A stretch of DNA of 64,000 nt from NCBI GenBank assembly GCA_036362985.1, contig JAYGXS010000007.1, positions 16,120,480 through 16,184,479 on the forward strand, read 5' to 3'. Shown one piece after another: positions 1 to 11,727 of this stretch (position 1 is the first letter of the stretch; each line of letters begins with the position of its first letter). The notes beneath the pieces were generated by a model. It did no database searches and had not been told where the DNA came from. It was given only the letters and a program-made list of their open reading frames with translations. A program made the position numbers and the translations under genes. This stretch comes from Ligula intestinalis. Taxonomy: Eukaryota > Platyhelminthes > Cestoda > Diphyllobothriidea > Diphyllobothriidae.

Positions 1-135
1 TTCTCTTCTCTGAGGATGGGCTTTTGCAGAGGCTCGAATGCTCAGCCTAATAAAACAATAATTACAGTGTTCGATAATTCTTCTTCTCAAAATATTCATG
101 TTCCTGGGATGCGTACATTCGCATTTATTCGTTAA
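1..135 (+). mobile_element. Penelope-like element 3' tail with hammerhead-like motif
   Basis: This orphan tail is recognised by similarity to copies at 18.2, 35.4, 46.9 and 48.9 kb. Positions 10-56 carry a CTGAGGA box, a GGGCTT/GAGGCTC hairpin, GAA, and a short TCAG loop followed by TA-ATAAAAC. About 60 nt further on is a second conserved block containing CCTGGGATGCG and ATTCG, also seen at 18345-18380 and 35491-35525. The tail ends where a CR1-like element begins, on the same strand. The left part of the element lies outside the window. Assigning it to a PLE follows from the 48.9 kb copy, where the same sequence lies directly 3' of a GIY-YIG open frame. Confidence 0.7.
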
Positions 136-2610
136 ATGCAAAAAAACTTACTATATATATATCCTGCGGCCGATGCCCTATTGCTGGATGAGCTTAAAAC
201 CCTCGCTACGCGACCAAATACCCTTATTGTTGGGGACTTCAACGCTCCTCCCGTCAACTGGAGCTCCTCCTCAGCTGATTGCCCTCAATCGGCATTCTAC
301 CACCAGCTCCTGAATATAACCCAATCCCTACTTCTCACCCAGCACGTCACATTTCCCACAAGAATTCGTGAAGGCCAGCGGATGAACTGCCTCGACCTTG
401 TGCTCACTAAGTCGCTCGACAATATCGACATTGTGGATTGCTTACCCCCACTAGGCCAAAGTGACAATGTAGTTCTCATGTGGGAATACAGTTTATTTTC
501 TTTGCCTGCCCAACCACAAGACCTCCGTCCTAATATCTGGTGTGGTGATTTCGAGCAAATGAAACATGATCTCTGTTTCATAGACTGGGCATCCACACTC
601 TCCGACAACGTTGAAGAAGCTTGGGAACAGTTCAAAGAGATAGTCCAAAATCTCATCGCTAGCCACTGCCCTATCACTCGCCGAAAACTTACGAACAGGC
701 CTCGCTGGCTGAATCCATCCTTAAAAACCGAAGTTAACAAGAAGGGAAAACTCTTTAAAAAGTACCGAATTGATAGGTCACCTGAATCTCTTAATAGGTA
801 CAAAATGCAGAGGAACCGGGTCAAACGTCTTATTGTCAGAGCTCGACAGCAGTTCGAAGAGGATCTGTTAAACCGAGCCATGGTTAACCCCAAAGTCCTG
901 TACAGTTATATAAGACAGAGCACGCGGAATAAGGATCCTATCCCCCTACTGCGAACTGCCGAAAGTGCCGAAATCTCAGACGACAAGGATAAAGCTGACC
1001 ATCTCTCTCAGTTCTTCCGGTCCGTCGAAGTGACTGAACCCGGTTTTCTATCCCACACTTATGAAGACAATTTGATCCCATCTATTGATACAGTCCTCGT
1101 CACCGAAGATGTAGTTAAGAATGAGCTTCGTAAATTGAAAGAATCGACCTCCCCAGGCCCCGATGCAATCCCGGCCAAGCTGTTAAAGGAGCTAGCTTCT
1201 GAAATGGCCAAGCCGTTAGCCCTAATCTTCCAGGCGTCATTTGTTACGGGCTGCCTACCATCTGATTGGAAGACAGCGACGATCATCCCACTTTTCAAGA
1301 GTGGCAGCCGAGCGTCCGCAAATAATTACAGGCCGGTGAGCCTTACCTCCATTTGTTGCAAAATCATGGAAAAAATCATTAAGAAGGCGTTGATGCAGTT
1401 CCTTGAGCAGAATCATCTCCTTTCCGATGCCCAACACGGTTTTCGCAGTGGTAGGTCCTGTCTTACCAATCTGCTATTCTCACTTGATAGCTGGACCAAA
1501 GCACGTGACGAAGGCAAAAGGGTGCATGCGATCTACAGTGACTTCAAAAAGGCGTTCGATACCGTCCCTCATCAACGCCTGCTGCTTAAGCTGCGCAGCG
1601 CAGGCGTTCGCGGGAACCTCCTCCTATGGATCCAACACTTTTTGACAGGACGGTCACAAAGAGTCCAAGTCGGTCGCCAGCAGTCCTCAGGTTTACCTGT
1701 GGTGAGTGGCGTCCCACAGGGCTCAGTTTTAGGTCCCATATTGTTCCTCGTTTTCATCAACGACTGTTTCAGGGAGCTAGACTGTGAAGTCACCTTGTTC
1801 GCCGATGACATCAAATTATGGAAAGTTGTCCAAAGTACGGCAGACGAAAACCATCTACAAGCCAACTTGAACAGATTGGAGGACTGGTCAAAGCTTTGGC
1901 TTATGCCTTTCAATGTTAGTAAATGTAACTTTCTTCAAATCGGCAGTTGTAGAGCATCCTGCACGAAAGTCTATTCTTTAAATGGTACTCCGTTGCAACA
2001 AGTTGAGAGTCAGAAGGAGTTGGGTGTGTGGATAACTTCTTCACTCAAACCAACGCTGAACTGTACGAAGGCGGCGAAGTCGGCCAGATCTATGTTACAG
2101 CTGATTAGACGAGCCTTTATGGGGTTTGAAAAAGACAGTTTTTCCAAAATCTTTGGAAGCTTCATTCGGCCGCACCTAGAGTTCGCTATACAGGCATGGA
2201 GACCTTGGACTGTCAAAGACTGTACTGTCTTAGAGAAGGTCCAGAGGCGAGCGACAAAGATGGTCAAAGGTCTAGGAACATTACCCTACGAAAGCAGACT
2301 GTCAATCCTCGACCTTTTTCCCCTTACCTACAGACAACTCCAGGGGGACCTCATATAAACGTTCCGTATTATGAATAACCTGCATTGTTGTTTCGTTCCT
2401 GATGATTTCTTTGCCCAGGCTAACACGCCAACTTTGCGCGGGCATTCCCTTAAACTACGCCCGGGCAAAGCAAGGATCGACGGAAGAAAATTTTTCTTTA
2501 CCAACAGAATAGTTTCAGCGTGGAACGCTCTTCCAGAAGAGGTTGTCCTCTCCACTAGTGTCCATGCATTTAAGAGTAGACTGGACATGTATCAAATGCA
2601 AACGCAATGA
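136..2610 (+). pseudogene. CR1-like endonuclease/reverse transcriptase ORF2, one in-frame stop
   Basis: The frame stays open for 740 codons to a TAA at 2356-2358 and then continues in the same frame to 2610. The minus-strand copy at 8369-8719 reads straight through the equivalent position, so the stop is a nonsense change late in the protein. Visible domains are the endonuclease end with IVGDFNAPPVNW near residue 33, RT motif PGPDAIPAKLL near 340, catalytic motif A (YSDFKKAFDTV, ~467), motif B (GVPQGSVLGP, ~526) and motif C (FADDIKLW, ~554), then the CR1-type C-terminal region. All RT catalytic aspartates are present. The annotated ATG is not a real start: the true N-terminus was lost by 5' truncation. 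The encoded activity would be reverse transcription of its own RNA at a nicked target. Confidence 0.9.
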
Positions 2611-2677
2611 AGGTAAAAACTCCTTCATCAGATTCCAATGAATCACATTGTTTATCACATCCACTTCATCAAATTAT

Positions 2678-2700
2678 ACTACTCGCGATTTGCGAGTAGT
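2678..2700 (+). other. Hairpin in CR1-A 3' UTR
   Basis: ACTACTCGC and GCGAGTAGT form a perfect 9-bp stem around a GATTT loop, about 175 nt before the element's 3' end. The copy at 8093-9427 keeps most of the stem at 8264-8288, with several pairs weakened, and the 46.7 kb copy keeps one arm. A role in recognition by the element's own reverse transcriptase is an inference. Confidence 0.6.
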
Positions 2701-2877
2701 CATATATTTTTCTGTATTTTTATGTCATATTTTTTGTGACGACTGTTTTCCCGGAACATGTAACTGTCTTAAATTTTAAATTTTTCTTTGTATCAACTTA
2801 TTTCATATCATCCTGCTACCAACAGGGAGTTCAAAGGCATTCGCCTATCTTTCCCTCAATAAACTGATACTGATATA

Positions 2878-3529
2878 TGACAATGATGTTATACCATACT
2901 TATTTCCTTGATATATATGAATGCTATTACTGAGCAAAAACTCTTAATCTTCTGTCTGTTCCATTTCTAACGACAAAAGACAAAATACGAGCAACTTTTG
3001 TTTACCACGTTTTTGGAAGGAACCTGTGCAAAAAAAATAACTTGTAAAACTGAACTAGTCAGTTTTTTTTCGGAAAAATCAATGCGGTTCCTGTAACTTG
3101 GTTTCATTTTATTTTCATCTTTAGACTAGATGTTCCGGTTCTGAACGAGATATAATTTCAATTTTATTGTTTTTTATTGGGGTTCTCCCATAGCCCAACG
3201 CATAAAAGTAGAAGGTTTAGTTCTATCCTACTAACTATCTTAGAAAATTGTATTCGATATCAAGCAACTTCTGATTTTTCCAAAATTGTGCCTGTTACCC
3301 TTAAATAAACTGAACTAAACAGACAGTTTTCCTTACGAAAAGGTTTGCTCTAGATCAAATCCACTCGTAAGAGCAAAATTCCTTGACCAAATATGCGCTT
3401 AACTACCCAGTCGAAAACTAATTTCGCTTATGATTTTACATGAATTACTTCATCACCTAATGTATATTATCACCATTCCCCTTGCGCATCTTTTTAACTT
3501 GGGGATTTTATTGAGATCTTACTTTGCAC
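2878..3529. other. AT-rich stretch, nothing recognised
   Basis: No coding, repeat or RNA signal was recognised. Base composition is clearly more AT-rich than in the flanking element. Confidence 0.5.
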
Positions 3530-3936
3530 CTGGTGTATTCAGTCTTCAGCTACCGACTGCCGGACAACCGCTCTTTCTGTATGCCTACTACCTCCGCTGT
3601 GTCGGTGGCTACCCCAAGTCCTCTCGACCCCTACACACAATCGACCTCTGCTTGGCGATATCGCGTCAAGTAGGACGTGTGACGGTGGCAAGGACGGCAA
3701 CCGCCTCGGCTGGTATTCCCACAAACTGGCTCTTGCGTCATGGCGCAGTTCGTGGAGCCTTTTACGCCAGCCTCGTGACCATCGCTCGGCTGCTGGGAAC
3801 TTCGCAGGATGAACTTTCGGGTGCTCTAGACCTTTCGGAGTCCCGGGCACTTGGTGAGGATAGAAGTGTTAATCAGAACATTCGTCAGCACAAACGTCTT
3901 CCGTTGATTCAACCGGACTATCTTGATGGGTACTGA
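3430..3936 (+). other. Unidentified GC-rich open frame (168 codons)
   Basis: The frame is open on this strand from 3430 to 3936, and the opposite strand is also open at 3539-3850, so codon structure does not decide the strand. The block 3530-3870 is far more GC-rich than its surroundings. The translation shows no domain I recognise, no signal peptide and no clear splice signals. It may be an exon, a piece of a mobile element or a chance opening. I do not assign a function. Confidence 0.2.
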
Positions 3937-4015
3937 CCTTTAACCCGGTAAGCGGCCCTGGCTATCATAACGTTAACCCAAATAAACATGCTACTGAATA
4001 TTTTTAGAGTAATCA

Positions 4016-4060
4016 TACTTTATTATATTTAGGTGTTCGCGTCCCCGTCGATGATTACTG
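4016..4060 (+). repeat. Short dispersed block shared with 47378-47420
   Basis: ATTTAGGTGTTC followed by GCGTCCCC and TCGA closely matches the block at 47378-47420, both preceded by an ACTTTATT run. This suggests two remnants of the same unnamed repeat family. Too little is preserved to name the family. Confidence 0.5.
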
Positions 4061-5070
4061 ATCTCGACTCTTCAGGCCCTCGGACGCACTCCCCCTTTCC
4101 CTGACAATCACAGGACACACTTTTTTTGATTTTTTGCTATATGACGTGATGTTATTGATTAGATTGGTGGCCTTTTTATTCTCTCAATAAATGCCTTCAT
4201 TTTGTAATGTGCATTATGAAAAAGGTTTTATTGATATAGCACCTCCTAGGCGCCGACAGTGCCCTTAGCAACCAGAAAAAAACTTGAGCTCATTCTTTCC
4301 TCAGATAACTCCTTTTTCGCTTTGTGCTTAGTCGATAGTATGCGAAATTGTGAGTCCGTTTTAACCATGAATAAACTACCATCAAAGGTAAACTAAAAGC
4401 AAAATAGAAAGAATAACTTTACAGCATTGAAGCTACTGTTGCGTATTAAAAAGTTGTTTCAATCAAGAAGAGTTTGCCAAACGTTCACTTTTGAAAGTAT
4501 TTATTTGACAGAGCAAGAATTTGTGGTGGTTGTTTGGATGGACAGACAATCTAGTCAAATTCAAGGTAGAATGGTTTACCTGTTAGGTATTTGGACTAAT
4601 GTCTACAATATGTATATGGGTTAGTGAGAATAAAGGTCAACGACAAGTACCTTTTAATGTTATCGAACATTATATTACAGCACTTATCATACTGAGGGGG
4701 CAAGGTGGGGCTGGTGCTAGCAGGCTAACCACTACCGTAAGCCAATACGCTAAGTCAGCTCTGTCTAAACTTTTTAACGACTAATTTCTGTAGGTTGATT
4801 TATGGAATGCTGGTAACTTTGTTAAGATTGTTGTTTGGTGCCTGAATAAAAGCTGTTGGTTTCCGATAGGTATCGAATGCTTGATTCTCCCACTGTCCAT
4901 GGGCAGATGTATGTTCTACTCGCCGGAAAGAATAGGATTGATATTGTCTTTCCACTTCCATTTTCATCCCGTGGATATCAACGCCGAATGGTTGTTTGGG
5001 GACTTTTTTCCGCCCGGTTGATGCCATCTCGGGTAGACCCCATTACTTGAGTGTTATGCGATTCCAAGGG

Positions 5071-5089
5071 AGACAGAGAGAGAGAGAGA
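5071..5089 (+). repeat. GA microsatellite
   Basis: A short (AG)n run with one interruption, followed by an A-rich stretch. Confidence 0.8.
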
Positions 5090-6479
5090 AAAAGGGAAAG
5101 ATAACATGCTCTAGTCGAAAAATTGATAAACTTTTCGATTAAAAAATCCGAAGGCTGCGATCGGACCCACTGGAAGATTGAAAATTTAATCGCTGTTCAG
5201 TTGAGCATATCTTTGAATAAATAAAGAATAAACTCGAGTTTCCTCTGAATTCATGCAAATGAGAATGGCGGGTGGCGGCTTGGATTTGGTAGTTCACCAT
5301 TTGTTCCGCTTTATGAGACCCTGTACTCTTTGGGACGCAGAGGTTGACATCTGACTGGTCTAAATTACAGTCAGTAAGCGATCGCATGAAATGGTAGCAG
5401 GAGTTGTAAAATATACTAGGTGAGGTAATTTATGCAAAGTCGAAATTGCAGTTGGTAGTTTAGCATCAATTTGATTTCGTTGTTTTAGCTGATGAATAGA
5501 TTTTATTCCGAGAAAACTTTCTAGCAAGGAAAACTGCCTGCTTAATTATGTGTACTTGATGTATTTAAGTTTTATAAATCTCAAGTATGTGGCAAAATAC
5601 TTTTTGTACACTATATTTTCCGCTAATGTATAATCTAGCAACAGAAGAGTCAGATGATTAAGAGTTTTTTGCGAAATCGTAGCATATATTCGACCATTCT
5701 TTTTTCACTTGCTTTCTTAAAACAAGGCCTAAAAATAGTCAAATATGGTGACAAGTCGTCTAGTAGAAGGAGAAAAGTGAATGCTTTCAATCAAGAAATG
5801 TCTTATTTTTAAGGTTTCGATTAATACAAGGAACAGGGTCTACATTTATGAGGAAATCAATTGAAAATTCCAAAACTCGTGAAGTACTCACTACAATTTC
5901 AAATACGATCTGAAAGTCGCCTTAATCCAACAGTAGAAGTGCCTACTAAGAAATTTCCTAGAGGAAGCTTCTCTTACTGTTCACAACGTGATATTTGAAC
6001 AATTGCACCTGACAATTGTATTTAAAATTATCAATTTATAAACCGCCTGTCAACATATGACCTTATGAATACTTTTATTCCTGTAATAAACTCGTCGGTA
6101 ATATTAAGGAAAACTGTTTGTTTTAGTCAAAGTAGCCACAAACAATGTAGACGTCGGAGGAAAAAACACTCTATTTGCACACAACCGTGTGAGAATCTGT
6201 ACTCGAATGTAAGCCTGCATGTCAATTATCAGTCTACAAATAACACTTTTTGGCGGATATTTCAGTGCAAACTACTCCATAGGACCGTTTTATGTTTAAT
6301 TTTCCTTGTGTTAGATGTTTGCATAGACAGGCTAAACCTTAAGTTTACTTGGTGACAGTCATTATTGATTTTTTTTAAATTTCCCATTCTCCCAAAAAAG
6401 TTGGTCTTTCTAACCAACGTAATAGTACTTTTGCTAGTTCTGCAATATTTTCAATTAATTTATTTCAGATCTTTCGATC

Positions 6480-7530
6480 CTTTTTTGTGCCAGTTTTCGG
6501 GTGGTTAGCAATATCTCGTAAACTGCATCATGTTGCATCCAATAGCTCCTTCTGGTCCAGGACTGCGAGATTGACGAAAACGTCGAATGGTTATGTAAAG
6601 TCCCATAGGATCAAAGTCATGGTTTCGGGGATAGCATCGGTCGAAACCCGGACGGTCGGAGGTGGAGAGACCGAATTTTCACCAAACGCTCTGGACAAGA
6701 AAGCATTGAAACTATCGCCGTCAACTAAGCATCAGCTTATGGTGTTTACTAAATCATCTCGAATTATAGGATGCCGCGTATTTCTCTGAGCTTTAACTAA
6801 GCGGTAAAATAGTTTCAGGACATTTAACGAAGGCTCTTCGGCAAAGTTGTCCTCGGTGGCCAGATTTTTACGTCAGGCAAACTTTTGGCCTGCTTAAAGG
6901 TGGATCAAGGGCAGAACGGAAGTGTCCTTTTGTAGATAGCGAATTAGACTTGATCCTTGACATTAAGTATTTTCTTACGGGGAAAAAACGGGAAATGGGT
7001 GGATCCAACTCTTTGTAAAGTGTATCAGTACGTACATTAACAGCATAACATAGGCAGAATTCAAACCAATAGTGGGAATTATGATGGGTTAGTAATACCG
7101 CATATCTGCTGATCAGAAATAATAGAAAAAAAATTTGAAAGCGTTTGTTCAGCTTCAAGTTCTACAGTATAAATAATTATGGCACGATCTGAACTCTAAA
7201 GATGACACTGACAATGGCTGGCAACCTCTATAGAAAACAAGAACAAGTATTTTGGATCCCCAGGTTGGAAAACCTACTATCTGACTCGACATGCTAATAT
7301 CTACGGCTTCACGTTAGTACTCCAAATTAGTAGGACCGAAGGGTGGAAACCACTGGACTTCAGAAAAATCGAAACCTCCTGCAATTAAGCAGTACTTAAG
7401 ATTTAAGTCAGCTGTAGCATGAAATGCCTGCGCGAGATAAAGATCGTAGCGCGCAGTGGCTTTGAGCGGAAGATACACTCAACCATCGAGTAGAGGGTGG
7501 TTATTCTATCGAGGAGTATTAAGGCTATAA
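6480..7530 (-). mobile_element. CR1-B-type non-LTR element, heavily decayed copy
   Basis: The sequence aligns block by block, on the same strand, with 55750-56720 of the longer CR1-B copy. Shared protein traces on the minus strand include RTDTLYKELDPPI at about 7010-7060, matching CTDTLYKVLDPLI at 56.2 kb, and the region between endonuclease and RT. Many stops and frameshifts are present and no complete domain survives. The 5' part seems to resume at 9428-9745 on the far side of the CR1-A copy at 8093-9427, which suggests a nested insertion. Confidence 0.75.
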
Positions 7531-8092
7531 AAGGTTAACCCTAGGGGCTGCGATCTTCCAGGCCCGGTTCTTTGGAGAATCGAGAAGTCATGATAACGCC
7601 AGATTGGTAGGAACAGTATATTCTGAATAGGGGGATTGAAGAAAAGGTTGTAGGAGGTTTGACTGTCGGAGCACACGTACTTCTGCTAGAGTGGCGTGGC
7701 CAGAAGTGATTTCTGGTGGCAGATACCGCATTGTGTTCTGTGTACAGATGGATTGAGGCCAACCTTCTAATGAGGCTTGTCTACTAACACGAGAAACTCA
7801 TTGGACGGATTTAAGTCATGCTACCGTGGATTAAAGCCATGACGGGAAGGCAAGGTGCATGCGGTCGCGCCTGGTCAGAGGCTCGCCGAAAACTGCCTTC
7901 GCGCGAAGTTGTATGCTTCGAAAGACCTCGTTAATGGCGTCACGAGTTAGGAGGGTGTCGGGCAGCAGACACTTCAATCCTTTAAAGAAACTCAAAGCCA
8001 ACAGCTCTATTCCACCACGGTAATTGTGGATGGTTCAACATCAACAATGTAAGTTTTTGCGTAGTATATTTACACCTGCCACGGCCCTCTTC
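7531..8092. other. Unassigned spacer between two retroelement blocks
   Basis: It may hold the worn endonuclease region of the CR1-B copy, but I could not align it with confidence to 56.7-56.9 kb. A minus-strand frame at 7541-7762 shows no recognised domain. Confidence 0.35.
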
Positions 8093-9427
8093 GGTATCAG
8101 TATCAGTTTATTGAGGAAAAGGTAGGGGAACGCCTTTGAACTCCTTGTTGGTAACAAGAGGATTGCGAATAAATGGATGCAAAGAAAATTTTAAAAATCA
8201 CGTGAATTACATGCTTAGCAGAGTTGTGAAGTCGTCAGATCATAACAAAATATGACAGAAGAATATGACTACTCACAAATCACGATTAGTATGATTTGAT
8301 GCAGTGTATGTGATGTAGTATATCTAATGCAGCATTATGTGATGAAGTATAATGTGATGCAATAGTTTTTACATGGTTTGCGCTTGGTGCATGCCCACTC
8401 TACTCTTAAATAAATAAACACAAATGGAGAGAACAACCACTTCAGGAAGGGCGTTCCACACTGAAGCTACTCTGTTGCTAATGAAGAATTTTCGTCCGTC
8501 GATTCTCGCTTGGCCGGGGCGTAGTTTAAGGGGATGCCTGCGCAAAGTTGGCGAGGTAGCCTGGGCAAAGAAATCACCGGGGACGAAACAACAATCCAGG
8601 TTATTCATAATAGGGGAGCTTAGTATGAGGTCCCCTCGGAGTTGTCTGTAGGAAAGGGGAAATAGGTCAAGGTTTGACTGTCTGCTTTCATATTTCAGTG
8701 TTCCTAGACCTTTGACCATTTTGTCGCTTACCTCTGGACCTTCTCTAAGACGGTACAGTCTTTGACAGCCCCAGGTCTCTATTCCTGTAAAGCGAATTCC
8801 AGGCGCGGCCGAACGAGGCTTCTAAAGATTTTGGAAAAGCTGTCTTTTTCAAACCCCATAAAGGTTCGTCTAATCAGCTGTGATATAGATCTGGCCGACT
8901 TCAACGCCTTCGTACAGTGCCGCGTTGGTTTGAGTGAAGAAGTAATCCACACACCAAAGTCCTTCTGACCCTCAACTTGTTGCAGCGGTGTACCGTTTAA
9001 AGAATAGACCTTCGTGCTGAATGTTCTAAAACTGTCGACTTGAAGAAAGTTGCATTTACTAACATTGAAAGGCATCAGACAAAGCTGTGACTAGTCCTCC
9101 AATCTGTTCAAGTTAGCTTGCAGATGGTTTTCGTCTGCCGTATTTTGGACGACTTTCCATAATTTGATGTCATCAACGAACAAAGTGACATCACAGTCTG
9201 GATCCCTGACACAGTCTTTGATGAAAACAAGGAATAATGTGGGACCTAAAACTGAGCCCTGTCGGACGCCACTTACCACAGGTAACCGCAAGGACTGCTG
9301 GCGACTGACTTGTACTTTTTGGGCCCTTCCTGTCAAAAAACCTTGGATCCATAGGAATCAACCATTTCGAATATAGACGTAACCTAGAAAAGAGAGTGTG
9401 GAGTCGGATACGCAGGGTGTTGCCCAT
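8093..9427 (-). mobile_element. CR1-like non-LTR retrotransposon, copy A2, 5' truncated pseudogene
   Basis: Same family and 3' end as copy A1. On the minus strand it begins inside the RT domain, just before the sequence encoding LTGR-like residues, and ends at the ACTGAT duplication at 8093-8106. RT motif C reads FVDDIKLW (9.17 kb) instead of FADDIKLW, and motif B reads GVRQGSVLGP. An in-frame stop lies at 9091-9093, and a frameshift lies between about 8779 and 8719. The C-terminal part at 8369-8719 is open through the position where copy A1 has a stop. The copy cannot encode an active enzyme. Confidence 0.9.
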
Positions 9428-9745
9428 GCCTTCGTTACGATTAAAGTGTCTGGGTGGTGGACGAAAACTAGAGTCTGGAGCAGGGGCATCTTATTGATCA
9501 GGCAGTTGGCAACTAAAACAAACATTTTAAGGGGGTTATTTTTGGTGTCTGAGATGGAGCAGTAAGGCTCTAAGAATTACTGCATTCGACCAAATGCTCT
9601 TTTGACTTAAACTATTTGTCCGTCTGTTCTGTTGGAGATGTGCCTCGCCAATGGTCCTTTGTTATTCTCCTTTCATTATTAACTGTCCTATCTTGTTCGC
9701 TCCTCCAGCTCGTATTCTGGCTGATAAAAAAATTAGCTTTGCAGA
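9428..9745 (-). mobile_element. CR1-B element, 5' endonuclease-side fragment
   Basis: Aligns with 56930-57166, including the blocks CTGGAGCAGGGGCAT, AACTATTTGTCC and CTCGCCA. It has the same orientation as the block at 6480-7530 and directly abuts the CR1-A copy A2. The simplest reading is one CR1-B copy split by a later CR1-A insertion. Confidence 0.65.
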
Positions 9746-11349
9746 CTCCGTGGGAATTATATTCTGTGTAACAGGAGTTGTGCCTGTGCTCCACTTTCCG
9801 AAATGATTATTAGAAGTCCTGGCCGTGGATTTGAACGGATTGCTGACAGAGCCTTCTCTATTCTTTATGCCTTGAGAGTGTGCATTTACTCATCGTCCAT
9901 TAACGATGTTTTTGCGTGCGATTGAAGAAGATTTTACTCATGTTGAAAACGTTTCTTTGAAATTGTTGACGCTGACTCTGGGGCCCATTTTCGACTGCAT
10001 CCTTCTATCGGCTCAATCTGGTGCCTGCTCTGAGGTCACTTCTTTAGACGGAGAAAGCGCGTTTATCCCGTTCATTCGGGCCGGTTAGTCCAGATCGAAT
10101 GGGCATTGGGCTGCCTGAACTCAATTACGTGAGCGGTTTGTTCTGCTTGGACCTTTTGCTCTGTCCATTTTTGAACTCAACAACATCCTCAACATCAATT
10201 CATGGTACAGCATCCAGCGGCGATGCACCGCTGGTTTGTAAAGACAGATCATTGTCGATGCAGCTTCCGCTGACTGACAGTGTTATACAGCACAAACTCT
10301 TTTGAACTCCCTGTCGAGCCAACAAAAATTCCGTTGGTGTACTGGGTTCGACAGACACGAGATCTTTTATCGGACTTAAAGGTGTGCTTGAAGATGCTAT
10401 ATGCGCATCTGAACTTTCCTTTACTGTAGGTTTCGGATGGACAGGTGTTTTTAAACAGTTAGACAAGAAATAGTTTTTTAATTATCTTTTTCGTGCTCCA
10501 TTCCTGAGGATTTCTGGAGGAGGATTGAACACCCCATATAAGTATCGTACTCGTAGACTACATTCGTTAAGCTTACTAGACTTTTTGCTCGTTTAGCGGA
10601 CATGTTGTGCAAGCTCATATTACGATCGGTTAAGAAACCGGTTACAATGTTGTAACTTACGTCTCTGAAATAAAGAAACCTATTAAATGCTTTCCAGTAC
10701 ACATTTCGTCGAGAACGCTCGTATCTTACGCATGATGTTTACTCAAGTGGAAACAAAACATGTGCATAGTTCAGGGCTGTCTAGTGGTTATTTTCTTTGA
10801 CGTCAAGAAGGGATCGGCTTCCATAAGCCATATTTGCAAAAACATTGCAACAAGAAGTCTATGGTGGGATTGTCAAGTGAATTAAAATGCTGGTTGCACT
10901 GAGGCTGCAAGAACTAATTTCTAGCACAACCGCATCCGAATCCTCACCAGTAGATAGTGGTGAACCACATCGTTCCTCCTTATCTTTATAAACGGCTCCG
11001 TTGGGCAACTATATAAAGACTTCCTCATGTTTACGGTCTACTTGCAGAAACTGCAGGAAAACGAGATGATTTCGTACGCTTGGAAGTTCGTCGAGGTTCC
11101 AAAAACAGAAGCACTTCATAAACGTTATTCAATAAAAGGTGATGCGCGCAAAGCTGTAGGCGCTCAGACGAATTAGATCAGAAAGAACACATAATTAATG
11201 GCTAGGAATTCGGACATACATCTGATTTATTTAACTGGACTGAGCTCTGGACACAAAGACAAACCAGTACTCCATTTTCATTCTAGTGGAAAAGAGGCTG
11301 TTTTTTAAGCTGTCTGGCCTTCCCTTCTCTGTGACCTTCTGTAGAAGAG
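9746..11349. other. No firm gene; possible CR1-B upstream region
   Basis: A minus-strand open frame at 10200-10466 is Ser/Thr/Pro-rich with no known domain. Its place upstream of the CR1-B 5' fragment would fit a decayed ORF1, but there is no second copy in the window to confirm this. The rest shows nothing recognisable. Confidence 0.3.
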
Positions 11350-11369
11350 AACTCATGTAGCTTCCTATC

Positions 11370-11612
11370 CGCTGCTTGGCCAACGACTAGAGGAGCATCC
11401 GTGGGAATCCCATTAACTTGCTCGCCTGTGGTAGTCCGCCCACGCCAGGGCACGGCTTCGACTTCGAACGCGTGCGAATACTGGGTCGGTCAGGCGACCA
11501 AACTTCACGCCTGCTGCAGGAAGCATGGCATTCACGTGCGGACTAAATTAACTGGCATATCGAACTTCCTGATGCCTATCTCGCGTTGCACGAGCAGATC
11601 GGGGGCAGAGGT
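11370..11612 (+). pseudogene. Penelope-like GIY-YIG endonuclease C-terminal fragment
   Basis: One forward frame reads GHGFDFERVRILGRS, then QTSRLLQEAWHS, then INWHIELPDAYLAL. This matches residue for residue the end of the PLE frame at 50972-51220 (HDFNFDAVEIVGRAD, IKEAWMSTNFSVNRHINLPAPYVVL). The segment is the C-terminal half of the GIY-YIG domain that nicks target DNA in Penelope-like elements. One internal stop lies in the stretch before INWHIEL. The RT part is missing. It is followed 65 nt later by a hammerhead-like motif. Confidence 0.8.
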
Positions 11613-11676
11613 TAAGGGCAGAGGTCACTCCCGGCAGAACCGAGTTAAATACACAGTGAGCTGTACATTTTTAAAT

Positions 11677-11727
11677 TCTGTGATAATGAGCTCGTGGGAG
11701 GGTTCTAAACGTCGGCTACATAAACTC
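11677..11727 (+). ncRNA. Hammerhead-like motif, PLE 3' region
   Basis: A degenerate CTGTGATAA box is followed by T, a hairpin GAGCTC/GGGTTC (six pairs, two of them G-U) and TAAACGTC, then ACATAAAC. The order matches the other copies, but the GAAA box has become TAAA and stem III is no longer paired. It is probably inactive. Identification depends mainly on its position directly 3' of a GIY-YIG remnant. Confidence 0.45.

Larger units (their letters stand above)
136..2877 (+). mobile_element. CR1-like non-LTR retrotransposon, copy A1, 5' truncated
   Basis: This copy contains the end of an apurinic endonuclease domain, a full reverse transcriptase, and a 3' UTR that ends in AATAAACTGATACTGATA. 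Two other copies (8093-9427 and 46688-46918, both on the minus strand) share the same 3' end, including the conserved stretch around CCTTTGAACTCC and the terminal duplicated ACTGAT. The element is 5' truncated inside the endonuclease domain, as is usual for target-primed insertion. The 3' UTR contains a perfect 9-bp hairpin at 2678-2700. The short terminal tandem repeat, instead of poly(A), fits the CR1 clade. No target-site duplication was identified. Confidence 0.9.
3937..6479. other. Intergenic stretch without a recognised gene
   Basis: Mostly AT-rich sequence. It contains a short block at 4016-4060 shared with 47378-47420 and a GA microsatellite at 5071-5089. The short open frames here show no domain or splice structure. 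Confidence 0.5.

Noticed and set aside
298..2267. Minus-strand frames opposite the CR1-A ORF2
   Set aside because: Shadows of the plus-strand reading frame, which has clear endonuclease and RT motifs.
5071..5089. GA repeat as a regulatory element
   Set aside because: A simple microsatellite with no nearby gene.
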